A DNA stretch of 64,000 bases from Paludisphaera mucosa (GTDB lineage Bacteria; Planctomycetota; Planctomycetia; Isosphaerales; Isosphaeraceae). The notes under the pieces were generated by a model. That model saw only the letters and a list, made by a program, of their open reading frames with translations, was not told the origin of the DNA and ran no database searches. The stretch covers positions 248,001-312,000 of the forward strand of contig NZ_JARRAG010000002.1 in assembly GCF_029589435.1 (NCBI RefSeq). Direction: 5' to 3'. Of the stretch, positions 28,760 through 37,162 are shown piece by piece; positions within the stretch are counted from its first letter, which is position 1, and every line of letters starts with the position of its first letter. Both the position numbers and the translations under genes were made by a program.

Positions 28760-29722
28760 TCAATCGCGGCGATTCGGGGGCTCGACGTCGGCCGCAATCG
28801 CCGCGGCGAGACGCTCCGCGACGGCCTCGGGCTGCTCTCCCGTGTCGACCGCGAACGGCGTCACCTCGGCGAGCCCCCGGAACCACGTCCCCTGCCTCTT
28901 GGCGAACTGGCGGGTCCGCGTCTGGATCAGCTCGATCGTCCGCCGCAGGTCGGTCTCGCCGGCCAGGTGGGCGATCGTCTCGCGATAGCCGACCCCCTGA
29001 GCCGCCACCGCGCCCATCGGCTTCGGGGCCGATTGCAGGCGGCGGACTTCGTCCAGCAGGCCGGCCTCGACCATCGCCAGCACTCGGCCGTTGATCCGGT
29101 CGTACAGCACCGGTCGGGGAAGCTCCAAAGCGAAGACCCGCGTCGCCGCCGGCGCGGGGCGGCCGTGCTGGCGCTGGAGTTCGCTGAAGGGGATCCCGGT
29201 CAGCTCGATGACCTCGAGCGCCCGCACGATCCGCCGGCGGTCGTTGGGGTGCAGTCGCGCGGCGGTCGCCGGGTCGAGCGCCGCCAGCCGGCCGTGGAGC
29301 GCGGCGTCGCCCGAGGCCTTGGCCTCGGCTTCCAAACGGCTGCGAACCTCGGGATCCGCCCCGGGGCCGTCGAACAGGCCGCGGAGCATGGCCTTCAGGT
29401 AGAGCGCCGTGCCGCCGACGAACAGCGCCCGCCGGCCCCGCGATTCGACGTCTCGGATCGCGTCCAAAGCCAGTTCCCGGAACTGCGCGACGCTGGCCGA
29501 TTCCCAGGGGTCGAGGACGTCGATCAGGTGGTGAGGCACGCCTCCTCGCTCCGCGAGCGTCGGCTTGGCCGTGCCGACGTCCATGCCGCGGTAGAGGGTC
29601 ATCGAGTCGAGGGCGACGATCTCGGCGTCGAGCCGACGCGCCAGGTGGACGCCGACCGCCGACTTGCCCGAGGCCGTGGGGCCCGCGAGATAGACCGCCC
29701 GATGCTCCGCCGCGAGGCTCAT
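28760..29722 (-). CDS. miaA: tRNA dimethylallyltransferase MiaA
   Basis: This 320-residue enzyme adds dimethylallyl to A37 of tRNAs that read UNN codons. GPTASGKS (about residue 14) is the P-loop. ALDSMTLYRGMDVGTAKP supplies the catalytic Asp and Thr region. HHLIDVLDPWE, GGTALYLKAMLRGLFDGP and LHPNDRRRIVRALEV are all standard family blocks. The C-terminus has RTRQFAKRQGTWFR. The ATG at 29722 overlaps the TGA of the upstream glycosyltransferase gene by four bases, which fixes the start; a longer open frame to 29950 is only an overlap with that gene. The usual hfq partner is absent. Confidence 0.96.
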   Translation of the reverse strand: MSLAAEHRAVYLAGPTASGKSAVGVHLARRLDAEIVALDSMTLYRGMDVGTAKPTLAERGGVPHHLIDVLDPWESASVAQFRELALDAIRDVESRGRRALFVGGTALYLKAMLRGLFDGPGADPEVRSRLEAEAKASGDAALHGRLAALDPATAARLHPNDRRRIVRALEVIELTGIPFSELQRQHGRPAPAATRVFALELPRPVLYDRINGRVLAMVEAGLLDEVRRLQSAPKPMGAVAAQGVGYRETIAHLAGETDLRRTIELIQTRTRQFAKRQGTWFRGLAEVTPFAVDTGEQPEAVAERLAAAIAADVEPPNRRD

Positions 29723-31485
29723 CGAGCGTTCTCGCGCGAGGCCTCCTGGTAGGCCTCGAACGGGAAGATCCAGATCAGGGGGACGCCCAGCTTGGCGACG
29801 GTGTAGGCCGGCTTCGCCCGCTCGATCAGGGCGAGGTCCCAGGGGTTCAGGATCCCGGGCCGGTTCTGCAGGACGTACCACTGCGGCTCGCCCCGGTCGA
29901 TCGGCGCGACCTTCCGGGGCAGCTCGCCGGTGGTGCGAAGGTAGATCCACGACGTCGGGAAGGTCGAGAACCGGATCGTCCGGCCGGGCGCCGTCTCGGC
30001 GCGGAGCCAGGCGAGGGCCTCGGGGCCCAGGCCGTCCCAGTAGTACGTCGGCTCCATGCCGAGCCCCACCGCCCCCGGGAGCCCGCCCACGATCGGGCTG
30101 TAATAAGCCAGCGGCACGGGCATCATCACCAGGACGCTGACGACCCCCTCAAGAAGGCTCGCCGAGACGAGCCAGCGCGACGCCCTCCCCACCCAGGCCC
30201 GCACCTGCTCGACGCCCGGGCCCGCGAGCAGGGCGATGACGCCGAACGCCGGCAGGAAGAGCCGGACGCCGTCGTGCCCGGGCGTGTGGGGCATCGCCCG
30301 CAGCGCCAGCAGGAAGGCCCAGTGGCCGAGGATCAGCAGCAGGACCGGCTCAGCCTTCCACCTCGCCAGCGCCCGGTACGCCCCGGCCAGGGCGAGCACG
30401 AGGAACCCGACGGGCGTGGCGAACGCGGTCAGGACGACCGTGTTGTACCAGGGGAGCGACTCATTCGGGGTCCGGTAGATCTGCCCCAGGAACCGGATCG
30501 GGATCATGATCGTCTGCTGCCGGGTCAGGTTCGACCGGAAGAAGCGGACGGGACCCGCCAGCGGCTCCGACCACCAGGCGGGCTGGAGCAGGTACGTGAC
30601 CAGCAGGCCGACCGCCAGGCCGACCGCCAGCGCGACGAACGCCCGGCGGCTCCGGAAGATGACGGCCCAGACCAGGAAGGGGAGCGGCAGGAACCAGCCC
30701 GTCAGCTTGTCGGCCATCGCGCAGCCGAAGATCAGGCCCAGCACGACCGCCCAGGCCCAAACGAGGCGACGGCGCTTGCCGTCCTCGTCTCGCTCGACGG
30801 CCGCGACGAAGGCGAAGATCGCCAGCAGCCAAAGGGCGCTCAACGGGCCGTCGTACGACGCATAGTGGCCGTGGCCGAACAGGTTGGGCTGCAAAACCCA
30901 GGCGCCGGCCGAGGCCGCGGCGGCCCACCATCCCCAGCGGCGGGCGACGAAGTGGAACAGCGCGCCCGCGACGAAGCTGAACAGCAGGATCGGCCCCAGG
31001 CGGCCGCGGGCCAGCTCCGAGCGGTCCGGCGTGAAGAGGTCGCCGACCAGGCCGAGGAGCGCGTAGAACGGCGGGTGGCCGTGGGGCTCCTCGCGGGCGA
31101 AGGGCCAGAACCAGGCCAGGACGGCCGGGTCGAACAGGAGTTTCGTCCGGGTGTCGACCTGGTCGGGCCGGGGCGGTCCCGCCCCCTGCTGCTGGACGTA
31201 TTCCTCGACCGGGGGCGTCCAGGTGGCCGCGAACGCCTGAGGATCGCGGAGCGCCCGGAACCAGGTCCGCAGCCGCGCCTCGCGGCCGAGGCTGTAGCCC
31301 TCGTCCCAGACGATCGCCAGCCGGGGCTCGGTCGCCAGCATGACGGCGAGCGTCGCCAGGCCGACCAGGAGCGAGGCGACGAGCAATCGCCCGCGCGAAG
31401 GTCCCTGGGAAGGCGAAAGCCCGGGCGCCCCGACGGGATCGGTCGGGGAGCCCGGGCGGTTTCGAGTCGATTCCAGGCCGCTCAA
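29719..31485 (-). CDS. GT39-like membrane glycosyltransferase
   Basis: This 588-residue polytopic membrane protein has its first helix at about 34-55 and then IVWDEGYSLGRE, the acidic pair expected in the first outer loop of GT-C enzymes. About ten further helices follow, then a soluble C-terminal part. The start is TTG at 31485 with GGAGG about 10 bp upstream, 21 bp after the end of the GNAT gene. The gene is translationally coupled to miaA through an ATGA overlap. It probably transfers a sugar from a lipid carrier outside the membrane. Donor and acceptor are not readable, and the operon with miaA gives no hint. Confidence 0.8.
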   Translation of the reverse strand: MSGLESTRNRPGSPTDPVGAPGLSPSQGPSRGRLLVASLLVGLATLAVMLATEPRLAIVWDEGYSLGREARLRTWFRALRDPQAFAATWTPPVEEYVQQQGAGPPRPDQVDTRTKLLFDPAVLAWFWPFAREEPHGHPPFYALLGLVGDLFTPDRSELARGRLGPILLFSFVAGALFHFVARRWGWWAAAASAGAWVLQPNLFGHGHYASYDGPLSALWLLAIFAFVAAVERDEDGKRRRLVWAWAVVLGLIFGCAMADKLTGWFLPLPFLVWAVIFRSRRAFVALAVGLAVGLLVTYLLQPAWWSEPLAGPVRFFRSNLTRQQTIMIPIRFLGQIYRTPNESLPWYNTVVLTAFATPVGFLVLALAGAYRALARWKAEPVLLLILGHWAFLLALRAMPHTPGHDGVRLFLPAFGVIALLAGPGVEQVRAWVGRASRWLVSASLLEGVVSVLVMMPVPLAYYSPIVGGLPGAVGLGMEPTYYWDGLGPEALAWLRAETAPGRTIRFSTFPTSWIYLRTTGELPRKVAPIDRGEPQWYVLQNRPGILNPWDLALIERAKPAYTVAKLGVPLIWIFPFEAYQEASRENAR

Positions 31486-31506
31486 AGAAGCCGCCCCCCT
31501 CCGGGA

Positions 31507-32019
31507 TCAGACGGGGGCCAACGCCAGGGCGTCGACGGCCTCGACCGCCTTCGACGCCGGCTTGTGGGAGCGGATCAGGGCGACTTCCGTGCAGTTCGGG
31601 AAGAGCGGGCAGCGTACGCACTCGTTCCAGATCTTGTGCGGCAGGTCGGCCTTGTCCATCTGGCCGTAGCCGCAGCGCTCGAAGAAGCCGACGGCGTAGG
31701 TCAGCGCGAAGACGGAGTTGATCTCCAGCTCGCGGGCCTGCTCCCAGCAGGCGTCGACCAGCATGCGGCCGACCCCGGCCCGCTGGGCCTCCTCGGCCAC
31801 GGCGAGGCACTTCAACTCGGCGAGGTCCTCCCAGAACACGTGCAACGCCACGCAGCCCACGACCCTGCCTTCCTCATCATCGACCGCGACGAGGAACTCT
31901 CTGATCGACTCGTACAACTCGCCCAGGGACCTGCGGATCATCACCTTGCGGTCCGCGAACTTGCGAATCAACTCGTAGATGGCGGCGACGTCGCCGACGC
32001 GTGCGGGGCGGATGTTCAA
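31507..32019 (-). CDS. GNAT acetyltransferase resembling short-form N-acetylglutamate synthase
   Basis: The protein has 170 residues with one GNAT domain. MNIRPARVGDVAAIYELI opens it. LAELKCLAVAEEAQRAGVGRMLVD holds the acetyl-CoA loop, the Q/R-x-x-G-x-G/A type sequence. ALTYAVGFFERCGYG and the Cys-rich end KIWNECVRCPLFPNCTEVAL follow. That last block is typical of the small ArgA-type synthases that acetylate glutamate at the start of arginine synthesis. No arg genes are nearby, so the substrate call is only by resemblance. It leads a likely operon with the glycosyltransferase and miaA. Confidence 0.8.
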   Translation of the reverse strand: MNIRPARVGDVAAIYELIRKFADRKVMIRRSLGELYESIREFLVAVDDEEGRVVGCVALHVFWEDLAELKCLAVAEEAQRAGVGRMLVDACWEQARELEINSVFALTYAVGFFERCGYGQMDKADLPHKIWNECVRCPLFPNCTEVALIRSHKPASKAVEAVDALALAPV

Positions 32020-32220
32020 TCGAGGAACCTCCCTTATCGGCCTTCGAGCCGTGTCTTTGGAAACCTGCGTATCGATGCAAAAGCGACGCCGAACCGACGA
32101 GAGCGCGCGTTCAGGCGGGCCCCAGGCGAGGGCCCGCCATGAACATTGATTCTAGGGCGCAGGGGCGGGGAATCAAGCGGCCTTTCGACAAGTTCCGCCG
32201 GCCGGCTCCCGGCGAGGCGG

Positions 32221-32889
32221 TCAGCGGCGGACGGAATCGGCCGGCGTGGGCGCGGTCCCGGCCCTGGGGGCCGCCTCGGTCGCGGCGGCGACGGCCTTCT
32301 CGGGCTCGCGGTAGGGGAGGACGTTCTGGGCGTAGTACTGGACCATCGTGCGGTAGTCGGGGCCGTGGTTGACCTTGATCAGCCCGAAACTCGACGCCAC
32401 CTCGTCGCTGGCCCGATCGAGGCTCCAGCCGCAGTATTTCGTCCGGTAGGCGATCTGCACCATCGAGACCCGGTTCAGGCCGTGGTGGCAGTGGAAGAAG
32501 ATCGGGTGGTTGGCCGAGTCGTTGAGCACCCCGGCGGCCTCGTCGAGGAGGTCGAAGATCGTCTTGGGGTTCTCGGCGTCGCGCTGGTCGATGATCGGCA
32601 CGTGGACCCAGCGGATGCCCAGCTCCTTCGCCAAAGCCCGCTCCTTGACGGCGATGGCGCTGTCGTAAGGGTGGGCGAGGGCCAGGATCGTCTTGATCCG
32701 GCAGTCGCGGGCGATCCGCCGCATCGGCCATTCCTTCTGCCAGGCCCCGCGGTAGATCCGGCCGGGGACGACCTCCGCGAACTGCTCCGCGAAGACGTAG
32801 TCGTGGCCGTGCCGCCAGAGCTGGTGCCCCGCCAGGACCGAGAGGCCGATCGCCGACGCGGAACGCAGCCATATACGACGAGTGGACAT
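32221..32889 (-). CDS. Membrane-anchored dual-specificity/tyrosine phosphatase-like protein
   Basis: The protein has 222 residues. A hydrophobic N-terminus (about 5-20, WLRSASAIGLSVLAG) probably anchors it. The phosphatase domain follows with the P-loop HCHHGLNRVS (Cys nucleophile, Arg five residues later), fitting the C-x5-R signature. An upstream Asp in DQRDAEN could be the general acid. FAEVVPGRIYRGAWQ at the start of the domain is typical of DSP-like planctomycete proteins. The ATG at 32889 was chosen because it begins the anchor; AGGGAG lies 11 bp upstream. Given the many Ser/Thr kinases in this window, a phosphoprotein substrate is plausible but not shown. Confidence 0.82.
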   Translation of the reverse strand: MSTRRIWLRSASAIGLSVLAGHQLWRHGHDYVFAEQFAEVVPGRIYRGAWQKEWPMRRIARDCRIKTILALAHPYDSAIAVKERALAKELGIRWVHVPIIDQRDAENPKTIFDLLDEAAGVLNDSANHPIFFHCHHGLNRVSMVQIAYRTKYCGWSLDRASDEVASSFGLIKVNHGPDYRTMVQYYAQNVLPYREPEKAVAAATEAAPRAGTAPTPADSVRR

Positions 32890-33203
32890 CGGGCGAATAC
32901 TCCCTGTCAGCCGGCCGACGGATCGATCGCCCGCCGCAACGCGCCTGCCCTTCCCTGGGGCTTCTCGGCCGCGGCCGTCGGCCGGGCGAGGGCGGCGAAT
33001 CCTAGCAAGAGCCGCCGAAGGGGACAAGACGGACGCGGGCCTCCCTCGAACATCGGACCCCTGCGCCCCCGGGTTGAGGAAAATCACCGCCCGGCCCCGG
33101 CGGATCGGTTTTTCCCGTCGTCAAATCTCCGCCCCTTGGTATTCTCGGTGGCCGACCCTAGGATTGGGTGGACGTCGGCGGGTGGACGGAGGGCCGTACG
33201 GCG
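32890..33203. other. Divergent intergenic region, 314 bp
   Basis: It separates the phosphatase gene (minus) from the diadenylate-cyclase-like gene (plus) and must contain both promoters. I see no clear -35/-10 pair, hairpin or protein-like frame. Confidence 0.5.
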
Positions 33204-34673
33204 ATGACGGAACAAACGATGCGGAAGGCGGTCCGATTCGACGCGCCGGCGACCGCGACGATGGCGGAGCAGACCTTGCAGGCGCGACCCGACCGTCATT
33301 TCGGACCCGCCTCGAAGGTCGTCGGCCTCTATCAGGCGGTCATGCGGCGGACGCTGGAGCATTTCTTCCCGGACTCCGTGCTCGAGATCCAGGGCGACCG
33401 CAGCATCATCGACTGGGACGTCGTGATGCAGGAAGCCCCCTACCGCATCACCGACGACCCCGACCGCCTGGCGATCGACATCGAGTGGCGGGGGACGCGG
33501 CTGACCTTCCAGCCCGGAAGCCCGATCCCGCTCTTCCTCGCCGAACGGCGGATGATCGACGTCATCGTGCGGGCCCTCGACCACCGCTTCCGCGCCCTGT
33601 TCGACCTGGACATCGCCGACCGCGTCGAGCGGTTCAACTACCTCACCGAAGACCTGATCATCGCCGATTTTTTGGCGACCGTGGGCCCCTTCCGCATCCC
33701 CGCCGCGCTCGAAGCGCTCCGGGTCGCCGCGCTCTCGACGTATGAAAATCGGCGGGTGACCACCGGCGCCCTGCTCCTGGGGACGTCCCACGACCCGACC
33801 ACGCCCGGCCGCGAGAACCTGCAAGGCGCGCCCCAGTTCAACGCCCGGCTGACGGCCATCAAGGGCTTCCACCGGCTCTGCGACGGCGTCCGCACGGTCT
33901 TCGTCGTCGACCCCCAGGGGGAGCTGGTCCGGATCGCCGACATCGCCCGCTGGGCCGAGCGGACCCAGGTCCAGCGCTGCCAGGACCACCTCTGCCCCCG
34001 CCCCTACCAGAGCCACGCCCGCGCCACGATCTCGGGCGGCCACGTCTGCGTGGTCCTGACCCCCTCGCAGGAGATCAAGGTCTTCGCCGAGGGCGAGCTG
34101 GCCTTCAGCTTCAGCGACGGCCGCTGGCGGCTGCTCGACATCCCCACCAAGTTCGCCGTCTGGCAGGAGGCCGTCGAGCACTCCAGCGGCGGCGACCTGG
34201 CCCGCCGCCTCTTCCAGGCCGCGCTCAACCTCAGCGAGGCCCGCGTGGGCGCCCTGCTCGTCGTCGTGCGCGACCCCGAGAAGTCGATCCCCCAGCTCAT
34301 CGCGCCCATCGACCGCATGAACGAGGAGATCGCCGTCGACGACCCGCAGGACCCCGAAAACCTCTCGCCCCGGCTGGCCAAGCGGGCGCTCCACCACGCG
34401 GTCCGCGGGATGACCGTCAGCCAGCTCGAGCCCACGGTCCTGGAGGCGATCGCAAGCCTCGACGGGGCCGTCGTCGCCGACCCCGACGGCATGCTCGTGA
34501 CCTTCGGCGCGATCCTCCGCATCAACCCCGAGGTCCTCGACCTGGGCCGCTCCGTCCAGGGGGCCCGCACCCTCGCCGCCCTCGCCGCCTCGCAGTACGG
34601 CCCCGTCCTCAAGGTCAGCGAGGACGGCTACGTCACCATGTTCCTCAAGGGCCGCCGCGTCTGGGAATTCTGA
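33204..34673 (+). CDS. DisA_N/DAC-like protein with a degenerate catalytic motif
   Basis: The protein has 489 residues. The C-terminal third has the pattern of a diadenylate cyclase domain. It reads LNLSEARVGALLVVV (core helix and strand), then D420-G421-A422 in the DGA motif, then GARTLAALAAS followed by LKVSEDGYVTMF. In active enzymes this last block reads GTRHRAA...SEE. Here the RHR motif is replaced by R455-T456-L457, so cyclic di-AMP synthesis is doubtful. The domain may instead sense or bind a nucleotide. The N-terminal 300 residues may be a sensor module; this is not firmly recognised. The ATG at 33204 has GGAGGG 10 bp upstream; an upstream GTG at 33168 is possible. No membrane segments. 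It stands beside a KaiC-like gene. Confidence 0.7.
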   Translation: MTEQTMRKAVRFDAPATATMAEQTLQARPDRHFGPASKVVGLYQAVMRRTLEHFFPDSVLEIQGDRSIIDWDVVMQEAPYRITDDPDRLAIDIEWRGTRLTFQPGSPIPLFLAERRMIDVIVRALDHRFRALFDLDIADRVERFNYLTEDLIIADFLATVGPFRIPAALEALRVAALSTYENRRVTTGALLLGTSHDPTTPGRENLQGAPQFNARLTAIKGFHRLCDGVRTVFVVDPQGELVRIADIARWAERTQVQRCQDHLCPRPYQSHARATISGGHVCVVLTPSQEIKVFAEGELAFSFSDGRWRLLDIPTKFAVWQEAVEHSSGGDLARRLFQAALNLSEARVGALLVVVRDPEKSIPQLIAPIDRMNEEIAVDDPQDPENLSPRLAKRALHHAVRGMTVSQLEPTVLEAIASLDGAVVADPDGMLVTFGAILRINPEVLDLGRSVQGARTLAALAASQYGPVLKVSEDGYVTMFLKGRRVWEF

Positions 34674-35013
34674 CCCCGACCGAGCCCTCGCTCCGCGACC
34701 GGCAAGATCTCCCGCGCCCACGCCTCATCCCTGGGGGATGACGGCGGCTCGGGACGGCCCCGTTCAGGAACTGCGCGTAGCTCGCCTCGTCGTAGACCTG
34801 GTCGAGGGCTTCCTGCGAAGCGAACTGCGTTTCGGCGTCGGGCGATCGGAGGGGGACGGGAAGGATCGGCGGGCGATCATGCAGGCCGACCGGCTGGAAA
34901 TCGACGACCGGACGAGGTTCCTGCCGACTCAAGGGCGCCGTGGCAAGGCGACGTTGGTCGCGGTCCGATCCGGCCGCACCGGGCGTTTCGACCTTCGGCA
35001 CGGTGCGTGACAA
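34645..35013 (-). CDS. Possible small hypothetical gene
   Basis: A minus-strand frame of up to 122 codons starts at TTG 35013 and overlaps the end of the neighbouring gene. Its middle third reads like a real soluble protein (DAETQFASQEALDQVYDEAS), with codon third positions mostly G or C. Both ends are Arg/Pro-rich and look non-coding. There is no strong ribosome binding site. It could be a gene remnant or chance. No family recognised. Confidence 0.3.
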   Translation of the reverse strand: MSRTVPKVETPGAAGSDRDQRRLATAPLSRQEPRPVVDFQPVGLHDRPPILPVPLRSPDAETQFASQEALDQVYDEASYAQFLNGAVPSRRHPPGMRRGRGRSCRSRSEGSVGVRIPRRGGP

Positions 35014-35126
35014 ACCCAGGCCACCCCCCTATCTTTCTTCAACACTCTTGGATATCATCAAGCATACGTGATTTAGTCCGAACGATCCGGCCGACCTCGG
35101 TCGCCTGGCGACCAGGAGGGTCGAAC
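34674..35126. other. Gap before the winged-helix/KaiC-like unit, 453 bp
   Basis: Apart from the uncertain minus-strand frame above, nothing is recognised. The last 90 bp before the winged-helix gene are less GC-rich and should carry its promoter, but no clear -35/-10 pair stands out. Confidence 0.45.
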
Positions 35127-35555
35127 ATGGCCGATCAAGACGACGCGGTGGACCTGGGGACCGAAGACTGCCTCCAGGCCCTGGGCATCGACCAGCTTTG
35201 CCAGTGGGACGTTCTGGTCTTCCTGCATCGGCATCACGCGAGCCTGGCCGGCGCGGAGCAGATCGCCCACCTCCTGGGCTACACCGTCGCCGCGGTCATG
35301 GAGACCCTGAGCCGGCTGGAACACCTGATGCTGGCGAAGCGTTCACGGGCCTCGCAAGGGGTCCGGCTGTACGAATTTCGGGGACCGGGCGACCCTCGCG
35401 GCGATCAGATCCTCGATCACCTCCTCAAGATGGCGGATCATCGCCAGGGACGGCTGGAGATGATGGACATCCTGCGGCGCGATGGAAATCGCCCCCAGAT
35501 CACCGGGCCGCGCCCCGGCGGGGGGGGAGGGCGACCATGGCTCAAGCTGACTTGA
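35127..35555 (+). CDS. Winged-helix DNA-binding protein upstream of a KaiC-like gene
   Basis: This small protein has 142 residues. Residues about 15-75 fit a winged helix: CQWDVLVFLHRHHASLAGAEQIAHLLGY, then AAVMETLSRLEHLMLAKR, then a wing ending in YEFRGP. The C-terminal part is helical and charged. AGGAGG lies 7 bp before the ATG at 35127, fixing the start over a longer frame. It overlaps the next gene by 19 bp, so the two are one transcription and probably one functional unit. It may act as a MarR-like local regulator or as an adaptor; no direct evidence. Confidence 0.75.
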   Translation: MADQDDAVDLGTEDCLQALGIDQLCQWDVLVFLHRHHASLAGAEQIAHLLGYTVAAVMETLSRLEHLMLAKRSRASQGVRLYEFRGPGDPRGDQILDHLLKMADHRQGRLEMMDILRRDGNRPQITGPRPGGGGGRPWLKLT

Positions 35556-37078
35556 TCCAGACCGGCGTCTCGGGCCTCGACGAGATCTTGCTGGGCGGGA
35601 TCCCCAAGGGGAACCTGATCCTGGTGGAAGGGTCCGTCGGCACCGGCAAGACCCTGATAGGCCTGGAGTTCATCTACCGGGGCGCCGTCGATTTCGACGA
35701 GCCCGGCGTGGTGGTGCTGTTCGAGACGAGCCCCCAGAAGCTGATCCGCGACACGGACTGCTTCGGCTGGGACTTCGACGAGCTGCAGCGAGAGGGTCGG
35801 GTGAAGTTCGTCTTCACGACGCCCCAGGTCCTCAGCCAGGAAGTGCGCTCGCCCGACAGCCTGCTGCTGGAGGCCGTGTCCGAGATCGGGGCCCATCGCA
35901 TCTTCATCGACGGCGTCTCCCTGCTGCAGGCGGTCGCCGTCGCCCCCAACGGCGTCGGCGGGCTGGCCAACTACCGCGAGATGCTGCAACTGCTGGCCGA
36001 AGCGTTCCAGCGCGAGAACCTCACCGTGATGCTCTCGCACGAGATGCTCGCAAACCAGGAACACTCCGTCGCGCTGGAGGTTTCCGAGTATGTGGCCGAC
36101 ACCGTCATCGTCCTGAGGCGCGAGTACCGGCGGCGGGGCATGTTCCGCAGCCTCGAGGTCAAGAAGAGCCGGGGCCAGAACTACGACACCGGGCTGCACA
36201 CCTTGCGCATCGAGGACGGCCGGGGGTTGCTCGTGTTCCGCCGCGTCCAGGCCCGCGTCCGGCGGATGGAGTCGCACGTCCAGCCGACGTCGCTGATCCA
36301 GCGCTCGGCCATCGGCTTCGAGCCGCTCGACGTCCTGATGGGCGGCGGCCTCCTGGCCGGATCGGTCACCATGCTGGTGGGCGTCTCGGGGATCGGCAAG
36401 TCCGTCTTCGGGGCCCAGTTGCTCGTGGAAGGGGCGAAGAACCAGGGCAAGAGCGGCCTGCTGGTCTCGGTGGACGAGCATCCCGCGCAGATCCTCCGCA
36501 ACGCCAGGCTGATCGGCCTGGACCTCCAGGAGCACGTCGACTCCGGCATGGTTCAGCTCCTCTACGAGAATCCCCAGGAGCTGGAGATCGACGTCCATTT
36601 CGATCGCATCATCCGGGCCATCGAGGAGCAGCAGATCGACCGCCTGGTGATCGACAGCATGACCAATTACAGCATGGCCGTGCAGGATCCCCAGATGTAT
36701 CGCGACTTCTGCCACGCGCTGGTCGGCTACTGCAAGCAACGGCTGATGACGACGTTCCTGAACTGCGAGAACCCCGAGCTGTTCGGCATATCGAGCTATA
36801 CGCCCGATTTCCCCATCGCCCCGCTGCTCGACAACATCATCCTGCTGAACTTCGTGGAGCTGGGCGACACGATGCACCGCGCCATGACGGTGGCCAAGGC
36901 GCGGGGGAGCAACCACGGCTTCGTCACCCGCGAGTTCGAGATCGGCCAGGGCGGGATCACGCTCGTGCCGATCGACGAGGGCCAGGTGCCGGTCCGGCTC
37001 CCCTTCGCGAGCTACCAGAACCTCCTCAGCCGCGCCCCGACGCGGATGGGAGCGGTGCCGGTCGTTTCCGGCGAGTAG
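35537..37078 (+). CDS. Double-domain KaiC-like ATPase
   Basis: The protein has 513 residues in two RecA-like KaiC domains. Domain 1 has Walker A GSVGTGKT (residues 32-39) and Walker B RIFIDGVS. Domain 2 has Walker A GVSGIGKS (about 282-289) and Walker B RLVIDSMT. GLDEILLGGIPKGN and GFEPLDVLMGGGLLAGS lead into each. The catalytic Glu pair of cyanobacterial KaiC is changed: E63-T64 in domain 1 and D313-E314 in domain 2. The family runs clocks in cyanobacteria and acts in other signalling elsewhere; no KaiA or KaiB is nearby. Start ATG at 35537, overlapping the winged-helix gene by 19 bp with GGGAGGG upstream. Confidence 0.9.
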   Translation: MAQADLIQTGVSGLDEILLGGIPKGNLILVEGSVGTGKTLIGLEFIYRGAVDFDEPGVVVLFETSPQKLIRDTDCFGWDFDELQREGRVKFVFTTPQVLSQEVRSPDSLLLEAVSEIGAHRIFIDGVSLLQAVAVAPNGVGGLANYREMLQLLAEAFQRENLTVMLSHEMLANQEHSVALEVSEYVADTVIVLRREYRRRGMFRSLEVKKSRGQNYDTGLHTLRIEDGRGLLVFRRVQARVRRMESHVQPTSLIQRSAIGFEPLDVLMGGGLLAGSVTMLVGVSGIGKSVFGAQLLVEGAKNQGKSGLLVSVDEHPAQILRNARLIGLDLQEHVDSGMVQLLYENPQELEIDVHFDRIIRAIEEQQIDRLVIDSMTNYSMAVQDPQMYRDFCHALVGYCKQRLMTTFLNCENPELFGISSYTPDFPIAPLLDNIILLNFVELGDTMHRAMTVAKARGSNHGFVTREFEIGQGGITLVPIDEGQVPVRLPFASYQNLLSRAPTRMGAVPVVSGE

Positions 37079-37117
37079 GCGTTCCCGCCCGAGGCGCGAC
37101 CGGGCCCCGATCGGCTC

Positions 37118-37136
37118 ACCGGCGGGGACCGCCGGT
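37118..37136. terminator. Candidate hairpin terminator after the KaiC-like gene
   Basis: A perfect 8-bp stem (37118-37125 with 37129-37136) closes a 3-base loop. It lies 40 bp past the stop of the KaiC-like gene and just before the end of the convergent small-protein gene, so it could serve both. There is no T run. Confidence 0.5.
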
Positions 37137-37162
37137 CGCGCCTGAACAGGCCGGTCGTCGGA

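Noticed and set aside
35537-37078. A complete Kai circadian clock
   Set aside because: Neither kaiA nor kaiB is present nearby and the catalytic Glu pairs differ, so only a KaiC-like ATPase is claimed.
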